A stretch of DNA of 64,000 nt from Chaenocephalus aceratus (taxonomy: Eukaryota > Chordata > Actinopteri > Perciformes > Channichthyidae). Location: contig CM043791.1 in assembly GCA_023974075.1 (NCBI GenBank), positions 5,084,535 through 5,148,534 on the forward strand, read 5' to 3'. Within the stretch, counting starts at the first letter, position 1; every line of letters begins with the position of its first letter. The translations under genes were made by a program, and so were the position numbers. Shown here one piece after another: positions 34,304 to 46,009 of the stretch. The notes beneath the pieces were generated by a model. The model was not told where the DNA came from, searched no databases, and saw only the letters and a list, made by a program, of their open reading frames with translations.

Positions 34304-34494
34304 CACAGCCCATTCATTTGGCCTTTCTTTCATGCTGTGCAAAGAAAAAGCAACCTCTTAATCCAGATATCTCACCATGACTCGCGTATGCATGCACGTG
34401 CACGGTTGTGGCATGACCACCAAAACAGAAAGATATGGACACACGATGTGTGCAAATGTATTTAGTTTCCTATCCATGTGAACATGATTTAAGT

Positions 34495-35110
34495 GTGGGG
34501 GGGGGACCTAACCTCCTCTAGGGGGGTCCGGGGGGCATGCTCCCCCCGGAAGATTTTTTATTTTAAGTTAAAAGCATCAATCTGCTGCACTTTGAGAGCA
34601 ACATTAGTAGATCTATGGATACATCTCTCAACACCCATATGAAACAGAACTGTAAGCAGATTTCTTTTTCTTTCTGGATATTTTACAAATCACTCCCCTT
34701 TCAAACTGTATTCTTGTTTATTAATAACAACTTTTTTTACTGTCATATAGTATTTTATACCTGTTTACTTTATTCTCTTGTTTTTGTATAACTATAATGA
34801 TCATATAAAGATGTGCCTTTACCTCACTGGTTGTAGAAAAAGCTTCTTATATTCGTTAGCATAGCTAGCTAACCAGATGCTAATAACAACAAAGCTATTG
34901 ACTGTATGATCAGTATGACAGACAGATCGCCACTGGGCTTTCAACTAAAGACACAGTGGCAAAAACTGCGGCATGTGTACGGCTCCTTATGGGTACTGCA
35001 TTTGTGAAGTCCCGGCCAGGAGTGGCGTTCTGGTGCTCTCAGTCAGCACTACACCCCTGTCAGACGAGACATATACCACGTGATGACACGTTAGGCTCGT
35101 GTTGTGTTCA
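34495..35110 (-). repeat. hAT repeat family A fragment
   Basis: GGATACATCTCTCAACACCC, CATATGAAACAGAACTGTAAG, GATATTTTACAAATCACTCC and further blocks align with the inverse of 40320-40690. Neither terminus is present. Confidence 0.6.
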
Positions 35111-35194
35111 ATGACCCTGACCTTGGCCAGGAAAAACAGGCTACTCGCTTTTTTAATTCTTTTGCGGTCTAGATTTCTTATTTTTTTTTCTTTT

Positions 35195-35275
35195 TTGCGT
35201 GTGTTACCTTGAGGGCCGTATCAAATTGTCTCGCGGGCCGTATACGGCACGGGGGCCGGAGGTTCCCCACCCCTG
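35195..35275 (+). repeat. hAT right end (CCCCTG)
   Basis: GCGGGCCGTATACGGCACGG followed by GGTTCCCCACCCCTG, a typical hAT terminus read outward. The left partner is not found. Confidence 0.5.
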
Positions 35276-35297
35276 CACAGTGCAGGCTGGACTACAG

Positions 35298-35425
35298 CAG
35301 TTCACAAAACACTACAGCATTTCACAAAACACTTCAACATTTCAGAAAACACTTCAGCATTTCACAAAACACTACAGCATTTCAGAAAACACCAAAGTAT
35401 TTCACAAAACACTTCAACATTTCAA
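35298..35425 (+). repeat. 20-bp minisatellite
   Basis: About six to seven copies of a unit such as ACTTCAACATTTCAGAAAAC. The same array, inverted and slightly longer, lies at 38512-38715. The 20-nt period generates the short Lys/His/Ser-rich frames here. Confidence 0.9.
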
Positions 35426-35802
35426 CTTTTACGGAAAGGGTATAGAGAGGTGAAGTCCCGCCCTTCTACTTCCGCCCCATGGGACCTTATTTCGGAAAAG
35501 GTATGTATTGAAGTCAATGGAGAGAGAACTTATCTTTCGATCCCGTTTTAATTGTGCCATGAATTACACATATGATGTTTGTCAATCTTAAAAAATCATT
35601 TCCATGTCAAAAAAAGTCAGAGTTTGTTGTAAAACTGTTGAAATATAAGACTATGAAAAATACGCAACTAGAAAGACTACGATGTCATAATTGTTTTCCT
35701 CCTCTAAATATAAGAGATAGCTAAGATAACTTTAACAATATGCCTGTGTGCTTTGTACCAGGCTGAAATCATACCAGCAATGACAAGAAGTGTTCTCCCT
35801 AA

Positions 35803-38492
35803 AGCCCCTGTCACACTGTCCCGAAGTTGACACCCGATGGACACACGAATATGGAATTGTGAATTTCGCACGAAGACGGCCACGAACCACACACGAAGGC
35901 AACATTTACATTACATTTAAGACATACAACTGCAACGAAAGTAACAAAAACAATTATGTTACAGTACTATGATACTGTACTGATATATTCAGACTTTGTT
36001 CTTTACTTTATCCGTCTTTATATGTAGAAAATATTACGTTTTCTCCGTAATGTTGTTTCCATAGCAACAACAACTTCCTGTCAACTCTCCTTCAAAATAA
36101 TATATTATATCCTTTTCAGTTTCACAGAACAGAAATTGGGTTATTTACATAATATGTTTACATGATTTTGTTGTGCAATAAAACAACCCGATGGACACAC
36201 GATAAAGGAAATGTTCAAATTCGGCTCTGATCGTAGCAACATCGGGCCATTCGTGAGGGCATCTTAAGCCATCGTATGACCGCCGGCGGAGTTTCTCAGG
36301 CTCCGGCAGCAACTTCGTGAGTGGTGGGAAAATCTTTGGCATGCCAACAAATTGCTGAAGGACCTTGCGAAGGTTCATTTTCATGTTGAATTCGTGTGTC
36401 AATTTTGCCCTTTGTAAGGCCATTGTGAGGGCATGTTGTTATCATCGGTGCCATCGGGCATTCGCCCTCACTCTGATCGGGGCGAATGCCCGACGAAGAT
36501 GACACGATTCAACAAGATGCCCTCACGAGTGCCTTACGAAGTTGCCGCTCATGAAGTTGCTGCCAGAGCCTGAGAAACTCCACCGACGGTCATACGAAGG
36601 CTTAAGATGCCCTCACGAATGGCGCGATGTTGTTACGATCAGAGCCGAATTTGAACATTTCCATTTCTGGTGTCAAAGCCCCTGTCACACTGTCCCGAAA
36701 TGGACACCCGATGGACACACGAATATGGAATTGTGAATTTCGCACGAAGATGGCCCCGAAGTTGGTCAACAGCCAAGCAACAGCCGAAGCAAATACGATG
36801 CCTACAGAAGGCCACACACACCATACCGAACCACACATGAAAATATGGTCGTAGACGTTACTGATGATTTATAATGTATCCAGACTCAACGTAAGAGCTT
36901 GTGGCTCTTCGGGGGGTGGAAACATTTAAACATACACTTTATTCTTTACTTTCTCCGTCTTTATATGTAGATTAGAAGATATTACTTATCTCCGTCATGT
37001 TGTTTCCATAGCAACAATAACTTCCTGTCAACAGTGTAAACTCACCTTCAAAATCAAAGCATCTAAATAAAACAGGAAGTTAACCTAAATTACATTTAAG
37101 ACATACAACTGCAACGAAAGTAACAAAAACAATGTAATATCCTTTTCAGTTTCACAGAACACAAATTGAGTTATTTACATAATATGTTTACATGATTTTG
37201 TTGTGCAATAAATACAATCTCGATGTCATCATACTATAATACGATGTCTACACGACGGCATTGCGAGGGCTTCCCTCTCTGCCCGATGGCACCGATGATC
37301 AGACGAAGATGACACGATTTGACAAGATGCCCTCACGAGTGCCTTATGAGGGGCAAAATGGACACACGAATTCAACACGAAAATGAACCTTCGCAAGGTC
37401 CTTCGGCAATTTTTTGGCATGCCAAGATTTTGCCACCGCTCACGAAGTTGCTGCCGGAGCCTGAGAAAGTCCACCGGCGGTCATACGATGGCTTAACCTG
37501 TTAAACCTGAGAGACCCCGGTTCAGGGGCCCTCCTGCAACATCTTGCAGGAAACAGTGTCTGAGGGCATCTTAAAGGTGACATGTCATGCTTTTACGGTT
37601 ATTGCCCGTCCCCTTGTGTGTTATGAAGGTTTTTATGCATGTAAACGGTCTGCAGAGTCAACACCCTCAAAGTACACTATGTAGGGAGTAAAACTCTAAA
37701 ACAGAAAATACCTCCCCAAAACGCCTCGTTGGAGATACGTCACTGTCCATTTGATTCTTCCGGGTACATCATGATGTCATGTCATCCCCGGAACGAAATG
37801 GACCAATCCGTGGAGCCGTTACGTTACGTCCGCGGAGCCGTTACGTTAAGCCCCCGCTGATTGGTCCAAATTGACCAATCCACGGACTTCCTCACACACT
37901 CAGTGCAGGCAGCTCTGCTGATTTCTCCTCCCTGGCTGCAGGCTGATAACAGACAGTTGGGATTGCGGCGAAATTCTCTCTGCAGACCCATTCTCACAGC
38001 GTTTATCAACCTTTTTCTTACTCAATATCAAGCCACACTTATTGTTTTTACTTCGGCTGTGACTTTGTGTGTGCTCAGGGTGAGTTTGGCTGTGTTTCGC
38101 TGTGCATCACTAAACAAGGAAATCACACCTCACGGAGCTTAGCGCGATTCACAACGTCCCGACTGGTCCCGACCAATCGGAGCACACTGGGCTCACAGGG
38201 AGGGGGGGGGGCAAGAGCTGCAACGAGCCGTTTAGTGGAGAGAGTGAATACACATACTTTACAGAGATGCTGTATGAGAAACCAATGTGAGTTTGGAAAA
38301 TTGCACAGTAATCTATTCTAGTAGACCACAACAATGGAATTATGATCAGTGTAAATGGCCATGACATGTGACCTTTAACATTTAAGATGCCCTCACGAGT
38401 GGCCCGATGTTGTTACAATCAGAGCCGAATTTGAACATTTCCTTTATCGTGTGTCCATCTGGTGTCAATTTTGGGACAGTGTGACAGGGGCT
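35803..38492 (+). mobile_element. PIF/Harbinger-like family B composite, TAA TSD
   Basis: The ends are AGCCCCTGTCACACTGTCCC and, at the right, GGGACAGTGTGACAGGGGCT, flanked by TAA on both sides (35800-35802 and 38493-38495). The left terminus recurs inside at 36677, so the element is a head-to-tail pair in which the first copy (35803-36676) lacks the last roughly 25 bp of its right end. The first copy also contains an internally inverted segment (about 36185-36475). The second is enlarged by the TTAA element at 37575-38374. No transposase was seen. Confidence 0.8.
37575..38374 (+). mobile_element. TTAA-flanked MITE inserted in family B
   Basis: AGGTGACATGTCATGC at the left and GCCATGACATGTGACCT at the right are inverted, with TTAA on both sides (37571-37574 and 38375-38378). 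It interrupts the family B phrase GAGGGCATCTTAA...TTAAGATGCCCTC. It is 800 bp and non-coding. Confidence 0.9.
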
Positions 38493-38511
38493 TAAAGGAA
38501 TACCCTTTCTG

Positions 38512-38715
38512 TAAAAGTTGAAATGTTGAAGTGTTTTGTGAAATGCTGTATTTTTTTGTGAAATGCTGTAGTGTTTTCTGAAATGCTGTAGTGTTTTGTG
38601 AAATGTTGAAGTGTTTTCTGAAATGCTGCAGTGTTTTCTGAAATGCTGAAGTGTTTTCTGCAATGCTGTGGCGTTTTCTGAAATGCTGTAGCGTTTTCTG
38701 AAATGTTGTTTTGAC
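38512..38715 (-). repeat. 20-bp minisatellite, inverted partner
   Basis: About ten copies of the complement of the unit at 35298-35425 (GTGTTTTCTGAAATGCTG...). With the first array it brackets the family B composite in mirror orientation. Confidence 0.9.
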
Positions 38716-39395
38716 TTGCACTTCAAGTTGCAGTACCGCCGTTTGGACACTACGAATTGTGGGAACTGAGTTCAGAGCACTTCCTGGGGGTTGGACTGCA
38801 GCTGGGTGATCTTAGAAGGTTTCTCATTCCTCTAATTTCCCCTCCTCGAACTCCTCGAATCCTCGGTCCTCCGGTAGTGACCCGGAAATGGATTTCAGCG
38901 CACCATGTTGAAGGACATCTAATTTCTCTAAATGCACATCGAGGACTGAGGATTAAGCGTTGAGGAAGCTCTCGGGAGGAGCTATAACCGAGGATACACT
39001 GATGGTCATGGGCGCGGGAAGGGGGGTGCTGAGGGCGCTGCAGCACCCCCTAGCGGCAGGCAGGGGGTGCGGAGCTCCCCTGTCTGAATTATTATTTGAC
39101 GGTTATTGCTGCTCCCGCTGTGCATAATCTGTGTAATATGTAGCCAATAAATTCCACATTGTTGGTAAAATAATATTTTGGCCTGCCCCGAATGTTTTTT
39201 CTGTAGCACCGGACAATTCTACCTCAATAATATAATACATTAACCATGCTTTACGTGAACCTCATCAAGACACTAGAGAGGACGGCAGGACTGTAATTTT
39301 CCGTGTTCAGTGAATGCAACAGAGGCAAGACACCAGACCAATCAGAGAGTTGCATGGAAATAAAAGTGTGCTTGTGTCATTCAAGCTCGGCTGTG

Positions 39396-39414
39396 TGTGT
39401 GGGTGTGTGTGTGT

Positions 39415-39460
<46 letters not shown>
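39396..39460 (+). repeat. (GT)n microsatellite
   Basis: About 65 bp of GT inside hAT family A. Confidence 0.95.
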
Positions 39461-39671
39461 AAATAGTGCATTTAGTGTGTGAGAGAGAGAGAGGGACCGG
39501 TGCCAGCAGCAGGGACCGTGTTGTTAGCATCTGGTTAGCAGTTAGCTAGCTGCACTAACGGACATACGGAGCTGTTGTTGGTTCCACAACAAGCTGGAGG
39601 AGAGCTCTCCTCTCAGACTGAGAGGCTCAGGTGAGCTAAAGGACTCTCTGAGTGTTTAGATAGTTAACTTA

Positions 39672-40293
39672 AAGGCCCTGACACACCAAGCAGTCACCAG
39701 AGGACTAGCCGACGCTGAAGTCGGCTGTTGCCTGGCCGTGTTCTCCTGCGTTTTGGCCATGTGTCGCACGGGAACACACCGCACCGACTTCAGTGCATGA
39801 GTGGCAATAACTCTCCTTACCAGCAGGCGGCGGTAGTATGTATTCGTCATTCAAAAGAGGCAACAACCGGAAGACAGAGAAGAAGAAGAGTATCTTTTCT
39901 CCGTAATATCATACAGAGCTGGCCTCTCCTGGATCAAGGTGATGAGCAGGTCTTCGTTTGCATCATTCCAGATCGCCATGATGAGATGAAAATGATTAGC
40001 AGTCTGTGTGTGCCTTCTTAAATCGTTTGTTTACGTCCCTCACTTCCGCTTCGCTTCTCATGCACTGATTTGCTAGCTGAACAGCCAATCAGAGTGATTA
40101 TTTGGTCCGACTGCCAGACCCGATGCATGGCCGATTCAACATGTTGAATCGGCCATGCATCGGGTCTGGCAGTCCAAATAAGGCGTGTCACGGTCGACGG
40201 TGCGGGACACACCAACCTGACTACGGCGCCGCGAATGCCCGACAGCCTCTGACGGCCTCTGACTCCCAAAATCGGGTTGGTGTGTCAGGGCCT
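39672..40293 (+). mobile_element. PIF/Harbinger-like MITE with TTA TSD and central palindrome
   Basis: AAGGCCCTGACACACCAA at the left and TTGGTGTGTCAGGGCCT at the right are inverted, with TTA on both sides (39669-39671 and 40294-40296). It interrupts the family A phrase GTTAAC|TTA|GTCTAAG, which is continuous in the other copies (for example the inverse at 19555-19580). It carries a long near-perfect palindrome around 40100-40179. 622 bp. Confidence 0.88.
40100..40179. repeat. Long palindrome, about 40-bp arms
   Basis: Centred between 40141 and 40142 (CAACA|TGTTG). The innermost 31 bp of each arm are perfectly complementary (40111-40141 with 40142-40172). The outer parts continue with a small insertion on the left. 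Confidence 0.95.
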
Positions 40294-41877
40294 TTAGTCT
40301 AAGTTATCTCAGTGGGTCTCAAACGGTTTGGTCACAAATTATTCAAAAGATTATTTCCACGGCACACCTTCATATGATCATTATAGTTATACAAACAATA
40401 AGAGAATAAAGGAAAAACAGTTATGAAATACTATATAGCAGTAAAACAAGAATACAGTTTGAAAGGGGAGTGATTTGTAAAATATCCATAAAGAAAAAGA
40501 ACATCTGCTTACAGTTGTGTTTCATCTGGGCGTTGAGAGATGTATCCATAGATCTCTTAATGTTGCTCTCAAAGTGCACCAGATTGATGCTTTTAACTTC
40601 AATATTTAAAAAAAATCTTCCCGGGGGAGCATCCCCCCGGACCCCCCCTAGAGGAGGTGAGGTCCGCTCCCCACAAAATAGCACTTTACCCCTGCCTATA
40701 TGCAGTGAGCTGATTATCGAGCCTTCATTGTAACAGTCGCGGGTGTACTGTGTGTTTGCGTGTGGGGAGTGCTTTTGTGCGTGCTCTATAGTGCCCGTAA
40801 TAGTGTTCACTGGAGTCCAGCACCTCAGCACCCCCACTCAAAATACCTTCCCGCGCCTCTGCTGATGGTTCCTCCGCGGGTCCTCCGCGGATGTATTACC
40901 GGCAACAGTGATGTTTCAAAGAGTCGTGACGCACGGCCGGACTTATCTCAGCCAATAACAGCTCTGAATCCCCTGGATATTATTTTATTAACTGCTTTCA
41001 TCGCAATACGATGTTTACAGTGAGAACAGCTGTGAGGTCCGTGCAGAAAGCAGTGTGTCAGTATAATATATCACTCAGTATAACAGGCCTACATTACTCT
41101 CTTTATTTGTATGCTTTAGTTTAGTAGATATCTACAAACAAAGAGTCGATATTTTTCTAAGACCATTGTGCTTCACATAATAAAATACACACTAATTTTT
41201 GTAAATAAAACTTTTGGCCCGTAATTTTAATTCCCCATGTAAGTGACCAGAGAGGGGGGGGGGATATATCCAGTCTCTGATTGTGTTACGTTATTATGAG
41301 AGTGCTCTCATACTTGTTTGATTCTGAAATTGTAAATATTTATATAAATATATGTGTGTGTGTATGTCCGCATCTGTAGCCTGTTATTGTCTCATTATAC
41401 CGCACTGTGAATGAATTGAAAGTAAATATATAAGTCATCATGAACACATCTGTCCACCAGACAGAGGGCTGCTGTGCCTCCTGTCATCATTAATGGACGT
41501 CTCTTTAAAATGACCGCTCAGAGGAGAGGAGTTCTCATTTCTCTAACCCCCTGCTGCTTCCCCTCCTCTCTCCTCGGTTCCCCTCCTCGACTCCTCCGCT
41601 CGCATCTCCTGTGGGCGGGACTAAGACACGAGGATAGGAGTCGAGGATTGGAATTAGAGAAATGAGAAACCTTTTTAGGCTTGTTTGAGATGAGCTGCGG
41701 CTCGCCTCGAAAGTAGACAAGAATAGCCGATTGCAGCTGGGGGAGGTCTCAAAAGGCTCGCCTGAAGTCGGACATCTCGGAGTCGGCTTGACTCGGTTTG
41801 CATTTATAAAGAATGCACACATGTGTTTAATCGTTAATGTCAGATATGTGATAAGTAAATACATTTGTTCCTGCTCA

Positions 41878-42150
41878 AGATTAGATTCAACTTTATTGTT
41901 ATTGCACAGATTACAGGTACTGAGACAACGAAATGCAGTTTAGCTTCTAACCAGGTGCAACAAGCAGTGAAGTGAAAAGTAATGTACACCATCTACAGAA
42001 TAACATATAGAATGAATTGAATGATGAATAAACAGTGGGGTATGAATACACTAGATATACACAGCAGCCTGTGAGCAGTATGAACAGTGTGTATTAATAT
42101 GCTAAGATATATAAAGTATGAAAACGGTAAGCAGTGCAAGTATATATAGA
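41878..42150 (-). repeat. LINE or SINE 3'-end, inverse
   Basis: AGATTAGATTCAACTTTATTG followed by TTATTGCACAG and ACAACGAAATGCAGTT is the inverted 3' terminus of a widespread fish non-LTR element. It extends as AT-rich sequence to about 42150. Confidence 0.5.
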
Positions 42151-42509
42151 TATTAATTTCATGATGATTGTGGAACAATGATGAAAAATGTGAATGGAAG
42201 TGGCGACTTAAAACTGACACAAAACAATTGTTTGCAGAAACAATTGGAGAGCTTCATCAGCAGCACGGGGTAAAAACCACCAATGAGCGCTCAGCTCGAG
42301 ATACCAGCGAATCGCTTCCCATCAAGCATTTCGCTTCCGCAGCTCGTGGAGAGCAACTGCTCCGTCTCGCTCTCAAGGCTGCCGGTGTCTTTGTCCCTCG
42401 AGATTTCAACGTCTCATGCAGTCGAGCCTCCAGAGCAAGTCGGCCACAATTATTAACCATCATGCAACGCACTAGCAAGATAGCGGTAGCAATTGCGCAG
42501 GTCTGCGTC

Positions 42510-42869
42510 AGGGTGTTTCTCAATGTTGAGGATGCTTCCTGGTAGGACATGTCTTCCGAGTCACTTCCTTCAGAAGGCAAGAATCCTTCCCGGCATTCAG
42601 AAAACGCAGAGTTGAACATGAGAGACCCCGTCTTAAATTTTCCGCCACAGATTTTGCGAAATTGGTACGTGCGCAAAGCATTGTGGGGATTTTAAGACCG
42701 CGGAGGACACACATGTGCAGCCTTGAAATTTCTTGCTACGAAGGACGCCGGGCTCAGTAGATTTCCAAGGAGCCTGGACATTGGAACAGTCTTTTGGCGG
42801 GACTCGATGACGTAGCATCCTTGAAATAGTGGCTCTGGAGTATCCTTCCTTGACATTGAGAAACACCCT
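42510..42869 (+). mobile_element. TIR MITE with AGGGTGTTTCTCAATG ends
   Basis: AGGGTGTTTCTCAATG and CATTGAGAAACACCCT are perfect 16-bp inverted termini, 360 bp apart. The target duplication is not clear, so the superfamily is unassigned. Confidence 0.75.
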
Positions 42870-43303
42870 CAGTCTCGCTCATCTCAAACGAGCCTTATTG
42901 CTTCCTGCTGTCAGGAGGGCGGAACATCCAGTGGCGTTTCTATATGTACAAAAGTGGTGGGGCACAAAAAACTTAGATGTCTATATATAAGCTTCTGCAG
43001 TGAGGTTCATGGCTGGTGAGGCACTGGCACTGACTCTTCAGGTTTACACATATTATATTTTGACCTAAATCAAAATATAATATTATTTTCAAAAGCTTTT
43101 TTTGTCTGATGCTTCAATTAATTTTAAACAGACAGTTCAACAAAAGGATACCCAAAAAAATGTAATTTAATCATTTAAATATTGAATTGTTCTCTCTTAG
43201 TAAGATCCCATTTTCAACGACTTACCTTGACTTGAAGATTAAGTCCATTTGCCTATCCTTCTGGACAAACATCTCTATTACTTTTTTGTAAAAGTCGTCC
43301 TTA

Positions 43304-43910
43304 CGGCCCGTCCACACACAGGCATGAAACAAATCTTTCAAAGCTTCGTCCATTCACTTGAATGGGGTGACGTAGAAGATTTTGAATCTTCGCCGAACTG
43401 CAGTGTGGGGAGCAGAGCATGGCTTTGCAAGCATCGTGAGCATCAAAAGTTGAGCAATGTTCAACTTTTGATGCTCCCAATGATTTCGAAGCTGGCATCA
43501 GCCAATCAAATCCCGTTTATGCAAATCCCGCCAGTACAAGCGCTAGCCAATCAAACCGCGTGCAAGCTGGGAGAGCCAGACCGCAGTTCATTTCCTCATA
43601 TTCCAAACGAGAAATTACGGTAGCAAATCACTTTACGGTTCTTTACGACCAGAACTATTAACGGGATACAAACCGGAGGAACCAGGCATGGAGGGAGGTG
43701 GCAGAGACAGTGGGTGAAACTGGTAGGTTTTCGCATAATATCAGCCTCTCACTTCACCATGAAAGCTTTCTCTTTCCTTCCTTGTTATGACGATTCTGCA
43801 AGTGTTTGTGTGGCCTTAAGCAGAGTTTGGAACCAAGTTGAATCGGTATCGGCCGATACCGATCCGATCGAGTGGGCAGGACCAATGGGGATCTTCCATT
43901 TAAAGTGATG
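43304..43910 (+). mobile_element. PIF/Harbinger-like element, right end unclear
   Basis: CGGCCCGTCCACAC after TTA (43301-43303) is a Harbinger-like start. The body aligns with 19790-20200 (GCCAATCAAATCCCGT, GGGAGAGCCAGACCGCAGTT, GATACAAACCGGAGGA). A short inverted segment (AAAGTTGAGCAATGTTCAACTTT) lies near 43445. The right terminus was not found, and the end given is approximate. Confidence 0.55.
43620..43722 (+). pseudogene. MADF-domain exon relic with in-frame stop
   Basis: The frame reads VANHFTVLYDQNY, a TAA, then RDTNRRNQAWREVAETVGET, 34 codons plus one base, to ETG|GTAGG. It aligns residue by residue with the relic at 20050-20167, including the splice position. The stop codon disables it. 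REVAETVGE is closer to a typical MADF helix than the GEGAETVGE of its sister. Confidence 0.6.
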
Positions 43911-44825
43911 TTTATAACTCAGTTAATGGGGCTCATTCACTGCAATAGCATGTAGCTGCAGCGTCGGAGACTGCAGTTTCAGGACCGCAGTCCTGGGGCC
44001 GCACTCCTAGGACCCAACATCGCCACCTAGGGAATTGGATGCCCGCACAAGTACGACAAGCGAGTATTGAGTCTCATACACAGCGAAACATTGTAATGCT
44101 TGTTATTAACGATCTACAAATGCATGAAAATATGTTTTTCTTACATAAATTAAATTATTATTATTAACAACAATTTCTTTGTCTTATCAAATTTGAGGCA
44201 TACAACGTAAATATATATATATATATATTGTAATAAGAATTATATAATCTATTTATAATTGTAAATGTAGACATACATTTAGATGTATATTTTGTTAAAA
44301 GAAAACAAAAATGTTAATTTCGTTTTTGGGAGAAGGGGTGGGATTACATACGTGTAAACTCCTTCCCACGCCTTTTCGGATGTGTAATTAGGTAGATCAT
44401 TTGTTTATATATAATTTGTAAAATCAATAATATTTAGTTTATCAATTTGATACTGCTTACGTTTTTACAGTATCATAATTCTCTTGTTTCATTTCATTAT
44501 TATTATAATTTTTTTTTTATTGTATTAGACGTTCGAAATAAATCAAATCAAATGTGTCTTTGAAGAGGTGCTTGATTACTCAAGTGTGTGTTTATGCTGC
44601 CAAAGATAAACATGCAGTTTGACCGAGAGGCATTTCAGTGCAGAATACATTTGTATTTATTTGGAAGACGGGCACAATTTCCTTAACACGGACAGGGGTG
44701 GCGGGTACTGTAGGCTAGGGAAGGCTAAGCCTTATATATTTGTGTCTCTGCATCCTGGTAAAATAAAAATATAATGTATAATGTTTGTGTCTTTGACATT
44801 AGCGCTGCTATGCAGCCACCTGTGC

Positions 44826-45236
44826 CCTGTACTACGAAGCCAGTTCAACAGACCCTGGATATGTTTGAGTTGTCTTAACTAACCCTAACAAACGAGATCT
44901 CGCTAAGCGGTCCTACGACGCTGGTTATCAACTCGGTAAATCAAGGCAGGGTTTCTCTCTCCAGCTGAGAGCGCGTTCACGTGAAAGGGGCGGGGTTAGC
45001 TACATTTGACCAATCACAAACAGGGACAAGTGTACTGACAGCGCAGCGTCATACTTCATTAATGAAAAGTAAACTAATATTAGACAAATATGAACTTTAA
45101 ACATCCATGACTTAAACATATAATCCAGGATACAAGCCACATAGTTGCACCTGCAAGGAGAATACAGAACAACTGGTTATTAAATAAATAAACTACAGAG
45201 TGTTTGAAAGCGTACAACAGTTTTATGATATCACTC
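44826..45236 (+). repeat. Foldback element arm, partial copy
   Basis: CTGTACTACGAAGCCAGTTC and following phrases (ACGCTGGTTATCAAC, GACAGCGCAGCGTCATACTT, GTTTTATGATATCACTC) align with the arms of the element at 45262-49750. Only one arm is present. Confidence 0.7.
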
Positions 45237-45444
45237 AGGGGCGTCGCCTGGACCAAAGACCTGTACTACGAAGCTGGTTCAACCTAACCTGGATATGTTT
45301 GAGTTAGCCGGTTGGCCTAATCCAAAACATATGCGCTCCCGCTAAACTGTACTACGACGCTGGTTATCAAGTGGATCGCTCAAGCCAGCCATGCCCTATC
45401 TAGCTAGGTGCGCGTTCACATGAAAGGGGTGGTATCTGGAGCAT

Positions 45445-45806
45445 TGTCACGATCTGTCTGTGTTGTGTTTTGTCTTGTCTTTTTCTGTCTTTGGTTTCAT
45501 GTTTTATTTTGAAAAGTCTTCACCCCCTGTCTTGCCTGTTGCTGTCTGTGTGTTTTCCCTCCTACCTAATTACCTGATTGTGTTCACCTGGTGCCCCTGT
45601 GTTGTCTCCTCCCTCCTCACCTGTGTCTGTGATTAGTCTTGTGTGTATTTAAGTTCTGGTTTTTCTGTCTGTCTTTCTTGGTTCATTGTTTGTCTTTGAC
45701 TGTGTTCTCGTGTTAGTGTTCTGTTTGTGCCTCTAGATCTTGAAATAAAGGTATTTTTTCAGTTTATTCTGCATTTGGGGCCTGCCTGCTTCACTCAACC
45801 GTAACA
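45445..45806 (+). repeat. Candidate LTR (TGTCACG...GTAACA)
   Basis: Starts TGTCACGATCTG and ends CAACCGTAACA, the TG...CA form of LTRs. It contains GTGTGTATTTAAGTTCTGG (TATA-like) and CTTGAAATAAAGG (polyadenylation-like) in the right order. It interrupts the foldback arm after GGAGCAT. No second LTR is visible. An ORF begins three bases after its end. Confidence 0.6.
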
Positions 45807-46009
45807 GAATGAACCAACCGAAGATCGACCCAGCAGATGATCCATTTGAGGTAGAATTACAGCATTTGACCTATTATCTGGCTTGCTGCTTTGATTGGTG
45901 GAAGGGAGCGTCCAGTGTTCCGGCCGACTCCAGCACCTCTTCTCCTGTTGGCTCTCCAGCCAACACCAGCTCCCTGTGTCCTGTCGGCGTACTGACCGAC
46001 ACAAGTCCC

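Larger units (their letters stand above)
39007..40861 (+). mobile_element. hAT family A, complete copy with perfect TSD
   Basis: Starts CATGGGCGCGGGAAGG and ends CCTTCCCGCGCCTCTG, hAT-type CA[GT]RGGCG termini. CTGATGGT is duplicated at 38999-39006 and 40862-40869. It contains a GT microsatellite (39396-39460) and an inserted MITE (39672-40293). No hAT transposase frame is detectable. It anchors the family A fragments elsewhere in the window. Confidence 0.9.
38816..41677 (+). mobile_element. TIR element with AAGGTTTCTCATT ends, host of nested insertions
   Basis: The left AAGGTTTCTCATTCCTCTAA and right TTAGAGAAATGAGAAACCTT are inverted, with TTA(G) at both outer borders (TTAG before 38816, TTAG after 41673). 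The sub-terminal CCTCCTCGA phrases are also inverted. Without the 1855-bp hAT insertion the element would be about 1 kb. No coding remnant was seen. Confidence 0.7.
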
